Source: Trichuris trichiura
Lineage: Eukaryota > Nematoda > Enoplea > Trichinellida > Trichuridae
DNA length: 64,000 nt
Direction of reading: 5' to 3'
NCBI GenBank assembly: GCA_037903355.1
Contig: JBAJFE010000014.1
Location: 806,001 to 870,000, forward strand
Shown: positions 47,726 to 57,189 of the stretch, piece after piece
Numbering within the stretch: the first letter of the stretch is position 1
Layout: the number at the start of each line of letters is the position of its first letter
Made by a program: the position numbers and the translations under genes
Notes under the pieces: model-generated
What the model was told of the DNA's origin: nothing
Databases searched by the model: none
The model's input: the letters and a program-made list of their open reading frames with translations, nothing else

Positions 47726-48345
47726 ACCGAGCATTACTTATCTTCGGTCGAAATCTGAGCGTTAATTTTTAAAAGTTATTTTTAACCTTTTTTTGCTTAC
47801 TTGTGTATACCAAATCGCTTTCGCCCATACCTGCTTCAGTTACAAAAGAAAGTACCTCGTTTGCTAAAGTTACCACATTACACTATTCCTTTTAACTGCT
47901 TGCTTTTACTTTAGCGCAAACCTGCAAAGCAACAACTTGGAATAGCTGTCCCAGCTTAGTTGCTCCATGCAGCGCTCAATATGACAGATGCTGCATGAAT
48001 GTAGTTTTAAAATTGGAAGCGAGATATCCCTTTTTTTCATGTCCATTTATCACATCCCTTCAGGATTTGTTAAAGCGCCATGTCTAACTTAGAATTTTAA
48101 AAAGAGAGCAGCCTGGAGATTCCAGGGTACTTTTCAAAAGATAACCTCACGGTACAATGAACAGAATACCTTTTTTATTGGCGATTTCATTTATCTGTCG
48201 CTTCAGTACAGTGGCTGAAGTGTTGAACTGAACAGATATAGCGAAAGCGATCTTAACTGCTTTGTAAGGTACCTTTGTCCATACGTGATGTAAATTCATC
48301 AATAAAGATAAATATCCCGCCTTTTGTTTTAATGCATTAATTGGC
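47726..48345. other. 3' flank of PDS5
   Basis: No gene seen. Confidence 0.35.
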
Positions 48346-48564
48346 ATGGCTGAAACTGACGGGACCGTATTAACGACAATAAGAAAAAGTTATGCCGAAT
48401 TACTTGGAATTTTGGAGAGTATTACTAAACCTTGGGTAACTTCGGTTTATTTTGAAGAAGGGCAACGTTGTTGCGAACAGTATGGAAACACTTTACTTGA
48501 CAGATTTTTCGGAACGAATCACATCCTATCATCAATGCTTGCTTTAATTGATAAGCATGAGTAA
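48346..48564 (+). CDS. Possible small 72-residue protein, unknown
   Basis: A short intronless frame with a predicted mostly helical, soluble product (AELLGILESITK, then a two-cysteine stretch QRCCEQYG). No signal peptide, no known motif. It may be chance; it is listed because composition is protein-like compared with the surrounding DNA. Confidence 0.25.
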   Translation: MAETDGTVLTTIRKSYAELLGILESITKPWVTSVYFEEGQRCCEQYGNTLLDRFFGTNHILSSMLALIDKHE

Positions 48565-48946
48565 CTGTAAGAAAAAAATGGTAAGTGTAAAGAAGGTTAG
48601 CATTCCTTCTTTTTCGTTTAATTAATTGTTTAAGCAAAGGCTTAGGACCTCCTTGATATTCTGTGTCTTCTGAGAGTCTTTATTTTTCTTTGCTCTGACG
48701 ATGGCCCGTTGGTTTGTGAAAACCTGTCCAGTGATCCAGTGTGAATCTAAACTCACATGAGAAAGCTCGCTGAAGCTCTTTTTTAGTTGAGGAATGTTAG
48801 GTAGACGTTCAGCTCTTTCTTTGCTTTTCAAGTATGGCGCCGAAAGCTACGGGCAATAAGACTTATCTTGCAACGATTTAAGTCGTAAAAATATAAGAAT
48901 ATTAAGAGCCGTAATATCTATATTTTATGTTCGCGCAACACAATTT

Positions 48947-49175
48947 AGTTACTTTAGTGTTCTAGAAAAACTGGCTTGAATTTAAACAAACTAAAACGTA
49001 ATACTTGATGAAAAAAAACTGAGATCTGCTAAACTTTTTGCTGTTTCAAAGATGCTTGCATTGGTATGAACACTGAGCAAATACGCTACGTTTGCTGACG
49101 TCACGACGTGAAAGGTAAAAAAGCTTGCAATGGAACGATTTGCTCGACATTGCTCTATAAATGCTATCTGAAATG
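48947..49175 (+). promoter_or_regulatory. Orphan duplicate of a promoter region
   Basis: About 230 bp similar to 49728-49940, which lies just upstream of the five-exon secreted-protein gene. Shared features include GTTCTAGRAAAA, ATGAACxxTGAGCAAATA, a GCAATGxAxxGATT block and a terminal CTCTATAAA (TATA box 49155-49160). No credible gene follows this copy. Confidence 0.65.
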
Positions 49176-49727
49176 GTTGTATTTAGAGTTCTGCAGAAGA
49201 AATGTGCATATGCCGCTACTATAGTACCACGTTTAAAGAAAGTATATATAATGTTCACGGAGCACTGGAACACAGTCTGATGAGCGAAATACTGTAAGAT
49301 TAAGTTTTGAAGTTTCATTTTCATTAATCCTTTTCTTTGAGTGTTTGTCTCCTTTTTCTGTCTGATAAAAAAACTGTTGATTTATTTGATTATTGGGTTT
49401 CGCCCTTTGTCCCGCTTTCGATAAAGCTTCTTTATTTTTATTTATTCTTATTGTTCTTTCCTGCTTAATTCCTTTTTTCTTTCTTTACAACTGTTTATTT
49501 ATTCATATATTAGCACTCCGTTTGTCCTTCCATCTCCCCTGATTATCTTAATTGCTTTTCTTTCTTCTGAGCCGCTTAAGGTGTTTTAATTTCCAACTTT
49601 GCTTTTATCGGTTATTAATTTACATTGGAACTGCTTAACAGTTACTTTGTTTCTTCAACTTTCCACCTTTAAAACCTGACAGTTATAGAACGGTCAATCA
49701 ACATTTCCACCTTAGAAAATTTAGTCA
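49176..49727. other. T-rich spacer between the duplicated promoters
   Basis: Strongly T- and pyrimidine-rich around 49330-49600; no gene seen. Confidence 0.4.
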
Positions 49728-49940
49728 ACAAATTTACTTGTGCGTTCTAGGAAAATAGGTTTGAACTTAAACTCCTCATTTAAACAGCGAACGTTGACGT
49801 TTGTTAAACATTTTGCTCACGAAAGGCGACTTGCATTCTTATGAACGTTGAGCAAATATGTCGCATTTGTCGAAGCCGCAGCATGAAAGCAGTTGCAATG
49901 AACAGATTCGTTCGACGCTACTCTATAAAACCAAGTGGGT
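49728..49940 (+). promoter_or_regulatory. Promoter region of the five-exon secreted-protein gene
   Basis: Ends with a TATA box (TATAAA, 49924-49929) about 75 bp upstream of the ATG at 50003. The whole block is repeated about 780 bp upstream. Confidence 0.6.
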
Positions 49941-50002
49941 GAATTAAACAAACAGGTTCGTATAAAACGAAAACTTTTGTTAATCAAGCCACAAGTGACA
50001 AA

Positions 50003-53000
50003 ATGAACGCTATTTCATTCTTATTGTTGCCCGCTGTTTTATACATTCTGCCTTGGGGAATAACGGCTAAGGTAAGCGCATTATTCAAATTAACATATAT
50101 TATGACGAACATCATATTGGGAGTTATATTACTTAGCCCCTCCAGCACGAGTAGGATTGTAAGTGCGTTATAATCACGAGCAATAAATATAACTGCATTC
50201 GCGCGCGGCAAATCTTTCTTGCGCGTGCAATGAGGGCAGGATAATCACCTGCTTTGTTCTTTCTACGATACTTTGATTTACTGCCTCCAACGTGAGGCAG
50301 CATTTTATAAAACGAAGCTGCCATCGAAGGGCACAAAATGATCAATGAGTTTGAACAACTGCGCGCTGCAATGTCTACTTTGAACAGAGCACTTACTTAT
50401 TCATAATATAAAATCTATTTACGAAGTAGCTGGTTCGGAAAATAAAGAACCGTACTGAAGTTTTCAGGTCCCTTCTGGATACCTTTTCAGACGAAAAATA
50501 TCAACAGTTATCATTGATAATAAAATACCCCTTGCGTAAAGATGCGAGTTGCTGTATTGTTCATAGAATTAATTCTAAATAGAATTTTCGTTTGCAAGCA
50601 ACTGTTCTTGCGATTATTTTAAAGTAAAACTGCCGATGAAATTCATACATTGGTCAATTGTCTTAAGAATTGCACCTTCGTCGACCGGTATACAATTCCT
50701 CTGAAAGCAACGTAGTAGTCCGTGCCCCGGCAAAAAGTAATCAGTTTTCCTTTCTGCTTCATTTTTGCATAGCCTTCTCGTAGAAAGGATCCGATTCTTT
50801 TTAAATGTCTCTTTCATAAAATCGGCATTAGAATAATCCACCGCAGTGGGTTCTGCTGTGTGAAAACTTTCACTGCTTTGTTATTTTCGACTTTTATACT
50901 GCATTGCTTCGTATAAGTAAAAGGCTAATAGACGATTCCAAACTGATGAATTCAAGTGCTGTTTATGCGCTACATGAGCTAATGTTCTTTACATCACTTC
51001 CATAAAGGCATATGAAATTTGTCTTTCAGACCTACAAAGTGCAGGGAAAAAGTTACGAGCCGCCATTAATGTCAATCGTGAGTAATTTCCGTTTGCCTTG
51101 TTGAAATGTAAAATGCTTTCTATAATTGGCCTAATACTAATGCGTGAAAATTTGCTGTTAATATATTAATAATAAGCATTGCCTAATCAACGACGACTTA
51201 TTCCATCTGTAGGCATACAGAAACCGTTTGTTTTGTTGAATATCTGCATTAATGCAAGATCATCAGCTCTGCTAGTTTTGTCGTTCACTATGTGATCGAT
51301 GTTGCTTTATTAGGGTCTGATTTTATCTATTCTTCGTTAATCCTAAAGCTATAATGAAAGTACTGAAATAATCGTGCATTATATTGATTTTTATAGTTAT
51401 AGAAACAGTGATTTGATTCACTACAGTTTGAAAAAATTATTAATAAAATCTCTTTTTATGCGTGACCAAGTTAGATTTCTTTTTGTTTTCAGGGAACATA
51501 TGCGCACTTGAATCAAAATATGAATGATGTTCTATCACTGTCATCAGAGGTAAGCTTTAATTATCTTTTGCTGGGATTCGTTGTTTAAACGAGAACGCAT
51601 TGACTCATTGGCAGTTGTGGTAGTCACTTTTCTCTTAATTTAGTGAAGTTGAGCGCTTAAACATTTAGTTTCACCTGTTTGACTGAAGGGGCTAGAAGAA
51701 TTGCTAGTTAAGCTATGCGAGACGAAGATTCATCTCGTTTAAAATTTTTAAATATCTTTTTGACTCTGCTCTTCGAGCTACAACAAAACAGAACATTAGC
51801 TGCTTTCTAATAAAAGTTTTCAAACATATGTAAGCTTTTGTGGGAGAACAATTGCGCCAAGAACGCAGGCTTCGATTTAGTGAACTATGTACTGATGTAA
51901 GCGAGTACACGATAGAGGAAAGAGTCTCGGTTGGGGAAAACAATGCCTCCTTATATAAGGCATGATGACTCCATTAGCGGGGTGATTGAGTTCACTTTAG
52001 CACGACCTTGTCATCGGTGCGCATTTGAGGGACCAAATGCAGCGGTCAGTCTCGCCCCGGACGCTGGTCATTGCACCCATTAAGGTGCGACCGCGGTTGG
52101 GCCACACTGGTGCGAGACTATTCAGAGCGGTCTTCACGCTGTGCGTCCTCGTTCTGTGCCCTGCGGGATTCATCCTCCTGCTGGCACTGCCACAGCTTTC
52201 CAAACAAGCAGAAAGCGAATAACCCCCTTTAGTCCTATTGTACAGTTTCCACTTGTTCATTGGGACGTCTTACGCTTGATGACAACCCCTGCTTACTAAA
52301 AAGTTAAGCAAATGTTTACGCTTTTTTTCCTTCTATTTGCTCACCATTTCTTTGTTATTTTCCCGCCAATTTCTAATGGAAATAATTCCACTACATTGAC
52401 CACTGAGGACAGGTAACGAACAGACACAAAGGCGACAGACGGAAATGAAATTTTCTTGCTTGTTTCAACGGGACATATACCGTAATAACTGTTTTACATA
52501 ATAAAACTCTATTGTCCCGTGCCAAGAAGCTACGTTTACAAATTTACATAATCGATAAAAAAAAAAGCGTTATTCTACTAATGTTGACACGTTACGAATG
52601 GATACGTAGTAGGATAGAGAGGTTCGAAAAAGAAAGAATTCTTACTTTTATTGAGGCACGTTAGAATTTAGCCGATTGTTTCCTTGAATCAAAGTCAGAT
52701 GTGCAACGGCTATTTAAAGATTGAAGAATAAATGAGCTCTGTATTGGCAAGCTGACCACTGAACAAAAAATTTACAAACTACCTGAATTTTTGCGCATCA
52801 CTGGATTGAGTCTTACCGACTTGAGCATTTAAGTTGGATCATTGTGAAACATTACGCAACACGAAACCACGTTGTTGTTACAAAAGAAATTCTGTTTCTC
52901 AAGTTCCTGCTTACTGATTCGTTATTTTAAACTCCCACCTCTATTGGTCAGATACATTGCTACTCTGAAGCAATAAACATTCCTGTACTCCAATAGCAAA

Positions 53001-53536
53001 TGCTTCATAATTATTAATATGATATCAGATCATGATTTTCAGGTTAGCGAAGAATTTGGAAGCGATGAACTTACGAGCGATGAAGAGGATGAGGTAAAAA
53101 CGGTATGCCGTCAGCTTGTTCATCACATTTTAACATAAGCAGTGTGCACCATTTGGGAGTGTGCGCTGGTAATGAGAGTGTTAAAAAATATTCATATTCT
53201 GAATCCCGTCGTCAACCAGTTTCTATCTGACCGTGATAACTATGAACCAACCGGTCTGCTCCTTGAACTCACCAGCTTTACGAATGCAAATTCTAGACAT
53301 TAAAATAGGGATACGTCACCGTTACAAAAAAGTGAATTCCTTCTGAGTGCACTCTCTAATCTTTTAAGAACCAATAAGCGATAAGAGCAATGGTAAATGC
53401 AAATTAGTATTTTCAGTCGCCTTTCAAAAGAACCGGAAGCAGAAGGCGCAGAAGCACACGTGCAAGCATACGCTCAAGGGGTCAGAGAAAGGGCATACGC
53501 AGACGTTCGACTCCTAACGCTCTTGCTCTTCCTTAA
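50003..53536 (+). CDS. Small secreted protein with acidic segment and arginine-rich tail, 114 residues
   Basis: Five coding exons, all joined in phase 0: 50003-50071, 51030-51077, 51493-51549, 53043-53093 and 53417-53536. Donors are GTAAGC, GTGAGT, GTAAGC and GTAAAA; acceptors are T-rich and end TTTCAG. Exon 1 is a complete signal peptide (MNAISFLLLPAVLYILPWG). Exons 2 and 3 encode a polar part with a KTYKVQGKSYEPP start. Exon 4 is acidic (EEFGSDELTSDEEDE). Exon 5 encodes a strongly basic tail with an RRRR run and many Arg/Ser residues (GSRRRRSTRAS, GQRKGIRRRS) ending at TAA. There are no cysteines in the mature protein. AATAAA follows at about 53635. The acidic-then-basic layout with RRRR could mark a propeptide processed by furin-like enzymes or a nucleic-acid-binding secreted protein; function is unknown. 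A Penelope remnant and a possible small TM frame sit in intron 3. Confidence 0.72.
51952..51958 (+). promoter_or_regulatory. TATA-like box upstream of a small intronic frame
   Basis: TATATAA about 80 bp upstream of the ATG at 52037. Confidence 0.3.
52037..52222 (+). CDS. Possible single-span membrane protein, 61 residues
   Basis: Lies in intron 3 of the secreted-protein gene, same strand, in a locally GC-richer stretch (about 51960-52230). A basic N-terminus (VSPRTLVIAPIKVRPRLG) precedes one long hydrophobic span (LFRAVFTLCVLVLCPAGF). It is not recognised. The distinct base composition and upstream TATA-like box make a nested gene or retrocopy possible. Confidence 0.35.
   Translation: MQRSVSPRTLVIAPIKVRPRLGHTGARLFRAVFTLCVLVLCPAGFILLLALPQLSKQAESE
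52395..52545 (+). mobile_element. Degraded solo Penelope end (PLE-A)
   Basis: CUGAGGACAGG at 52400 starts a decayed hammerhead-like core. It is followed by the ACGG/CCGT mini-hairpin near 52470-52488 and the tail TGTCCCGTGCCAAGAAGCTAC near 52510, which matches the copy at 12500. Confidence 0.6.
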
Positions 53537-53641
53537 TTCAGTAAGCTGCCAACAGAGCTACTTTCAATGTTACTTTAGAATAATTCTTATAAGCTCTTGT
53601 GATTCCTGAAATTTCTGTAAATGCGTTTCATGCAATAAAAT

Positions 53642-54145
53642 AGCAAATATTACGAAGCTTTCGGATCAGCTGCAATCTGTCATCAGTGAGTATCAAATAA
53701 GGCATGAAAATCTATGCACGTTCGTTTTACTGGGAGCTCCATAAGGTAAATGCGTTTAATCATTACTCATAGAAAGACATATACACGTGTTAGAAGATAT
53801 GCTGTTCATATTAACGAATAGTAGATTAACTCCCTGAATGATAAAATGAGGTCTCAGGAAGTTCCGTCTTATTATTTGTATATATATATATATATATCAG
53901 CATTCAGAGCGGTAGCAACCTCCAGGGGAAGCTGGCATGGAAACGCTTGAGAAACTAAGCATTAGTAAAAAATCACTCATAGTTTCTCCACATGCTAAAA
54001 AAGGAACAACTTTTGCTGATGGCTTTAATTTTCCAATTGCGAATAGCTTCCGTTTGAATCAATGTAGAGCACATGGAAGTCAACACAGTGTCAACAAACT
54101 TGAGATAGCGCGACTTAGCTATCGCTAATCGGTGAAAATTTATAA
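53642..54145. other. Spacer with TA microsatellite
   Basis: Holds a short (TA)n run at 53879-53897; no supported gene. A 63-residue frame at 53937 is unrecognised. Confidence 0.4.
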
Positions 54146-54335
54146 GAATACGAACTTGAACACTGGGTGCTTCGTAACGGGATGGGATTTCATAGTGTAT
54201 GGTCTTCTACGGCTTTTCCCGTTTATCTGTTGGGCTTGTACCTGTAAATTAGACGGAACAGCTGCTCTACCAACGGATGGATGAGCCGTTATTAAGAAAA
54301 ATTGTACAGATGTCAATGCACTCAACTGTTTAATA

Positions 54336-54373
54336 TCAGAGCTTTCGGAACGCTCTAGTTCCGTCGTCAGTGA
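54336..54373 (-). ncRNA. Hammerhead-ribozyme-like motif, PLE-B true 3' end
   Basis: Minus-strand copy of the motif described at 56012-56049; same core, helix I UCA/UGA and stem II GGAAC/GUUCC. Confidence 0.65.
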
Positions 54374-54445
54374 GGTGGTGGAGGAGGTGTTATTCTCCGA
54401 ACGGTGTTATATAGGCTCACGTAACAATAGGAATGGGGGGCGAAG

Positions 54446-55845
54446 TCAGCGCGGCAGAGAGCAACACTTGGTTTTACTAATCAGTGGGTCCCAAGCCGAA
54501 CTAACCTCTTGTCCTTTGTCACGGTTGATGGTATGGTTATGACGAATGTAATGAGCCTCCTTAACCCGGCGGAGATGTAAGTTGCTCTCGCGACAAATAA
54601 TCTGCGGTTGTAGGTCGAGCGAGCATTGCGAGGAATGCTCGACGACCGCCGACGCTTTTATCGTCTCTTGTATGATCTTCTCCGGTTTGAGCTTCTGTAG
54701 TCAGCCTCGTCGCGGATTATTTGTCGTTTGTCCGTCGGGTTGCGTCATTCTTCGCATCGCCTCTTTGTATCGGCCAACGTTGTTCACGTGTTGGCCGTAC
54801 CTGTGAAATAAAGTGTTGCCCGTTTCTCCTATGTAGGAGGCGTTGCAACCGCATTGTATCTCATAGACGACGTCAGGTCTCCTGTCAAAGGGAGCTACGA
54901 TCTAATCGCTCTTCACCATTGAACGCAAACTGTTAGATGTCTTAAATTGAACTTTGAAGTCCATGGAACGGTTCAGTCGTAGGATTCGTTCCCCGATGCC
55001 GTTGTAATAGGGGATAAACAAAATGGGGCGACTATTCGTGATTGCAGTGTTATCATTAGTAGGGTTAATATTATCAATAGTATTAGTGTCGTTGGGTGAG
55101 GATGTAGGGTTTGGGGGCCGTCTGCATTCGGCGATGATATGTTTAACCAAAGAATGAGGGTACCCGTTGTCTGTAAATGTATAAAGGATGTGCTTTAATT
55201 CAGCCGGGAGAAATGCGGGGTGACAGACAGCCAGGGCCCTGTCAACCATCCCTTTTACAATACCCCGTTTGACTGACAAAGGGTGGTGTGAAGTGAAATG
55301 CAGATATCTGTCAGAATGGATCGGTTTTCTATAAACGGAGGTCCTTATTTCGTTGCCCTGTTTTATCACCAATACGTCTAGGAAGGGGAGTTTATTATCT
55401 ACTTCTGTTTCCATAGTTAAACGTATGTTTTTGGGGAAGATGCTGTTTAAGTGGTTTAGAAACGCCCCCTCCTTGCCCTTGGTGGTGATAGCGAAAATAT
55501 CATCCACGTAACGTTTGAAGAAGATGGGCGCTACGTCCGGCCTTACGCTAGCGAAGACCTTTTCCTCGAAGTGTTCCATGAAGATCTCCGCTAGAACCGG
55601 CGATAGTGGACTGCCCATGGGAGCACCATCTGTTTGCAAAAAGAACCTGTCCTGGAACCTGAAGTAGTTCCCTTGTTTCATGCAGAAGGAAATCAGTTTC
55701 GTTATGTGAAAAAGGTCCAGTTTCATTTTTAAAAGTCCCGTGGTGTCCCTTTTGAAAAGGTTTTCTAATAGGTTAAGCGTATAGTCTATGGGGATGCTAG
55801 TGAACAGTCTTTGACGTCATAACTAACCATGACGTTGTTCGGTGT
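54446..55845 (-). pseudogene. PLE-B reverse transcriptase/GIY-YIG, truncated with frame breaks
   Basis: Starts near SYDVKD (about 55835), so the N-terminal part of the RT is missing. The frame 55726-54902 holds GAPMGSPLSPVLAEIFM, the catalytic RYVDDIFAI, LPFLDVLVI and SVYRKPIHSDRYLHF. The GIY-YIG module continues in another frame at about 54580-54890 (VVYEIQC, then SYIGETGNTLFHRY), interrupted by at least one stop. It ends with VKEAHYIRHN and a C-terminal CCSLPR before TGA at 54446-54448. Breaks lie near 55800 and 54902. Inactive as a protein. Confidence 0.88.
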
Positions 55846-56011
55846 TAACCATACCATCAACCGTGACAAAGGACAAGAGGTTAGTTCGGCTTGGGACCCA
55901 CTGATTAGTAAAACCAAGTGTTGCTCTCTGCCGCGCTGACTTCGCCCCCCATTCCTATTGTTACGTGAGCCTATATAACACCGTTCGGAGAATAACACCT
56001 CCTCCACCACC

Positions 56012-56049
56012 TCACTGACGACGGAACTAGAGCGTTCCGAAAGCTCTGA
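56012..56049 (+). ncRNA. Hammerhead-ribozyme-like motif, PLE-B inverted arm
   Basis: UCA (56012-56014) pairs with UGA (56047-56049) as helix I. The core is CUGACGA, C, stem II GGAAC/GUUCC, GAAAGC, UC. Compared with PLE-A both helices have changed sequence but stay complementary, while the core boxes and the extra C are unchanged. Confidence 0.65.
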
Positions 56050-56205
56050 TATTAAACAGTTGAGTGCATTGACATCTGTACAATTTTTCTTAATAACGGC
56101 TCATCCATCCGTTGGTAGAGCAGCTGTTCCGTCCAATTTACAGATACAAGCCCAACAGATAAACGGGAAAAGCCGTAGAAGACCATACACTATGAATACG
56201 AACTT

Positions 56206-56932
56206 ATGAAATCGACTTATCTGCCCATGTTATTTCCGTAGCTCACATGAAAAGAATTGAAATGTACTCTACACATTCTCGATATCTCCTTAGTAAACAG
56301 ATTTACGTTCACATGCCTACTGTCAACTACTTGTTTTTTTTATTTCCTCATCTACTTTAACTGTTTTTAATAGCTCTTTTGAGCTTGCAGTGAAACTTTG
56401 GTCTGACATATTTACCCTTCATGGCGTAACGAAAATTTTAGAACTAAATTTCTTCCTGGTAGCTCAATTTGTATTGGATTGTAGCCACGGGAGTTCGACG
56501 TTGCTGTTATTTACGACACGCCTTTCTTTGAACTAATGGTGGGTTGATGGCCTTCTTCAGCAATCTGATCCTTTATAGGTGGCGCTACAGTCAGTGAGAA
56601 AATAGAAACGCTACGGATTGAATATTGCGACTTCAGTTTTTCATTTCGGAATTTGACTTCGAGATCCGTACACCTAATGACCTGTGCTTTCCTAGTATTT
56701 CAAGTGCTTTGATCCACACTTGAATGCTTAAAAATGGCCAGAATTTTTTCTCCAATTAACGATAAGAATATAATAAATGTTTATTAACATAAAACATAAA
56801 ACGCTCTGTAAAGTAGCAAAAACGTGATTGGCGCTGATGACGAATGTGTAGCTGTCTTGAAAGTTTCATATTTGTTTGCTCACTTCAATGAAACGGCTTA
56901 TTCTGTACAAAAGTCACACGAAATTCTGAAGC
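56206..56932. other. Spacer downstream of PLE-B
   Basis: No gene seen. Confidence 0.4.

Positions 56933-56967
<35 letters not shown>
56933..56967. repeat. AAT microsatellite, left of a Penelope remnant
   Basis: About eleven AAT units. Confidence 0.95.
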
Positions 56968-56968
<1 letters not shown>

Positions 56969-57137
56969 TTGAAATTGTCTTTATTACGGATTTTTCTCCC
57001 GTTGTAAATTAAAAACAAAAAGATCGTTTCTTCCGAAGCTTTCGGGTCTGCCGCGACCCGTCTTCAGCGGACCAGCGTAATAAAGACAATTTCAACATGA
57101 GAACACACGCTCCCGTACGAAAGCACCATGTTTTCAA
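56968..57137 (-). mobile_element. Fold-back Penelope end remnant between two AAT microsatellites
   Basis: A minus-sense end (mini-hairpin at 56987-57004 and hammerhead-like motif) is followed by an inverted piece of the same end in plus sense (TAATAAAGACAATTTCAACATG near 57078) and the CCCGTACGAAAGC tail. The coding part is lost entirely. Confidence 0.65.
57033..57070 (-). ncRNA. Hammerhead-ribozyme-like motif, solo copy
   Basis: Minus strand: CCG, CUGAAGA, C, GGGUC, loop GCGGCA, GACCC, GAAAGC, UU, CGG. Both helices are intact. Confidence 0.66.

Positions 57138-57188
<51 letters not shown>
57138..57188. repeat. AAT microsatellite, right of a Penelope remnant
   Basis: About seventeen AAT units directly after the TTTTCAAAA end of the remnant. 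Confidence 0.95.

Positions 57189-57189
<1 letters not shown>

Larger units (their letters stand above)
54158..56193 (-). mobile_element. Penelope-like retroelement PLE-B with inverted ends and 12-bp target-site duplication
   Basis: Perfect direct repeats GAATACGAACTT at 54146-54157 and 56194-56205 bound the element. Left (about 54185-54541) and right (55848-56193) arms are near-identical inverted copies of about 350 bp. The left arm is the genuine 3' end of a minus-strand element and includes the last codons of its protein. The right arm is an inverted copy of that 3' end joined to the 5'-truncated RT. It is clearly diverged from PLE-A, so it is a separate lineage. Confidence 0.92.

Noticed and set aside
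48834..48858. CCGAAAGCTACGGG string resembling the 3' half of the hammerhead-like motif
   Set aside because: No CUGANGA box or stem II partner upstream; at best a fragment.
49046..49324. 92-residue minus-strand frame
   Set aside because: It is antisense to the orphan promoter copy and has no domain support.
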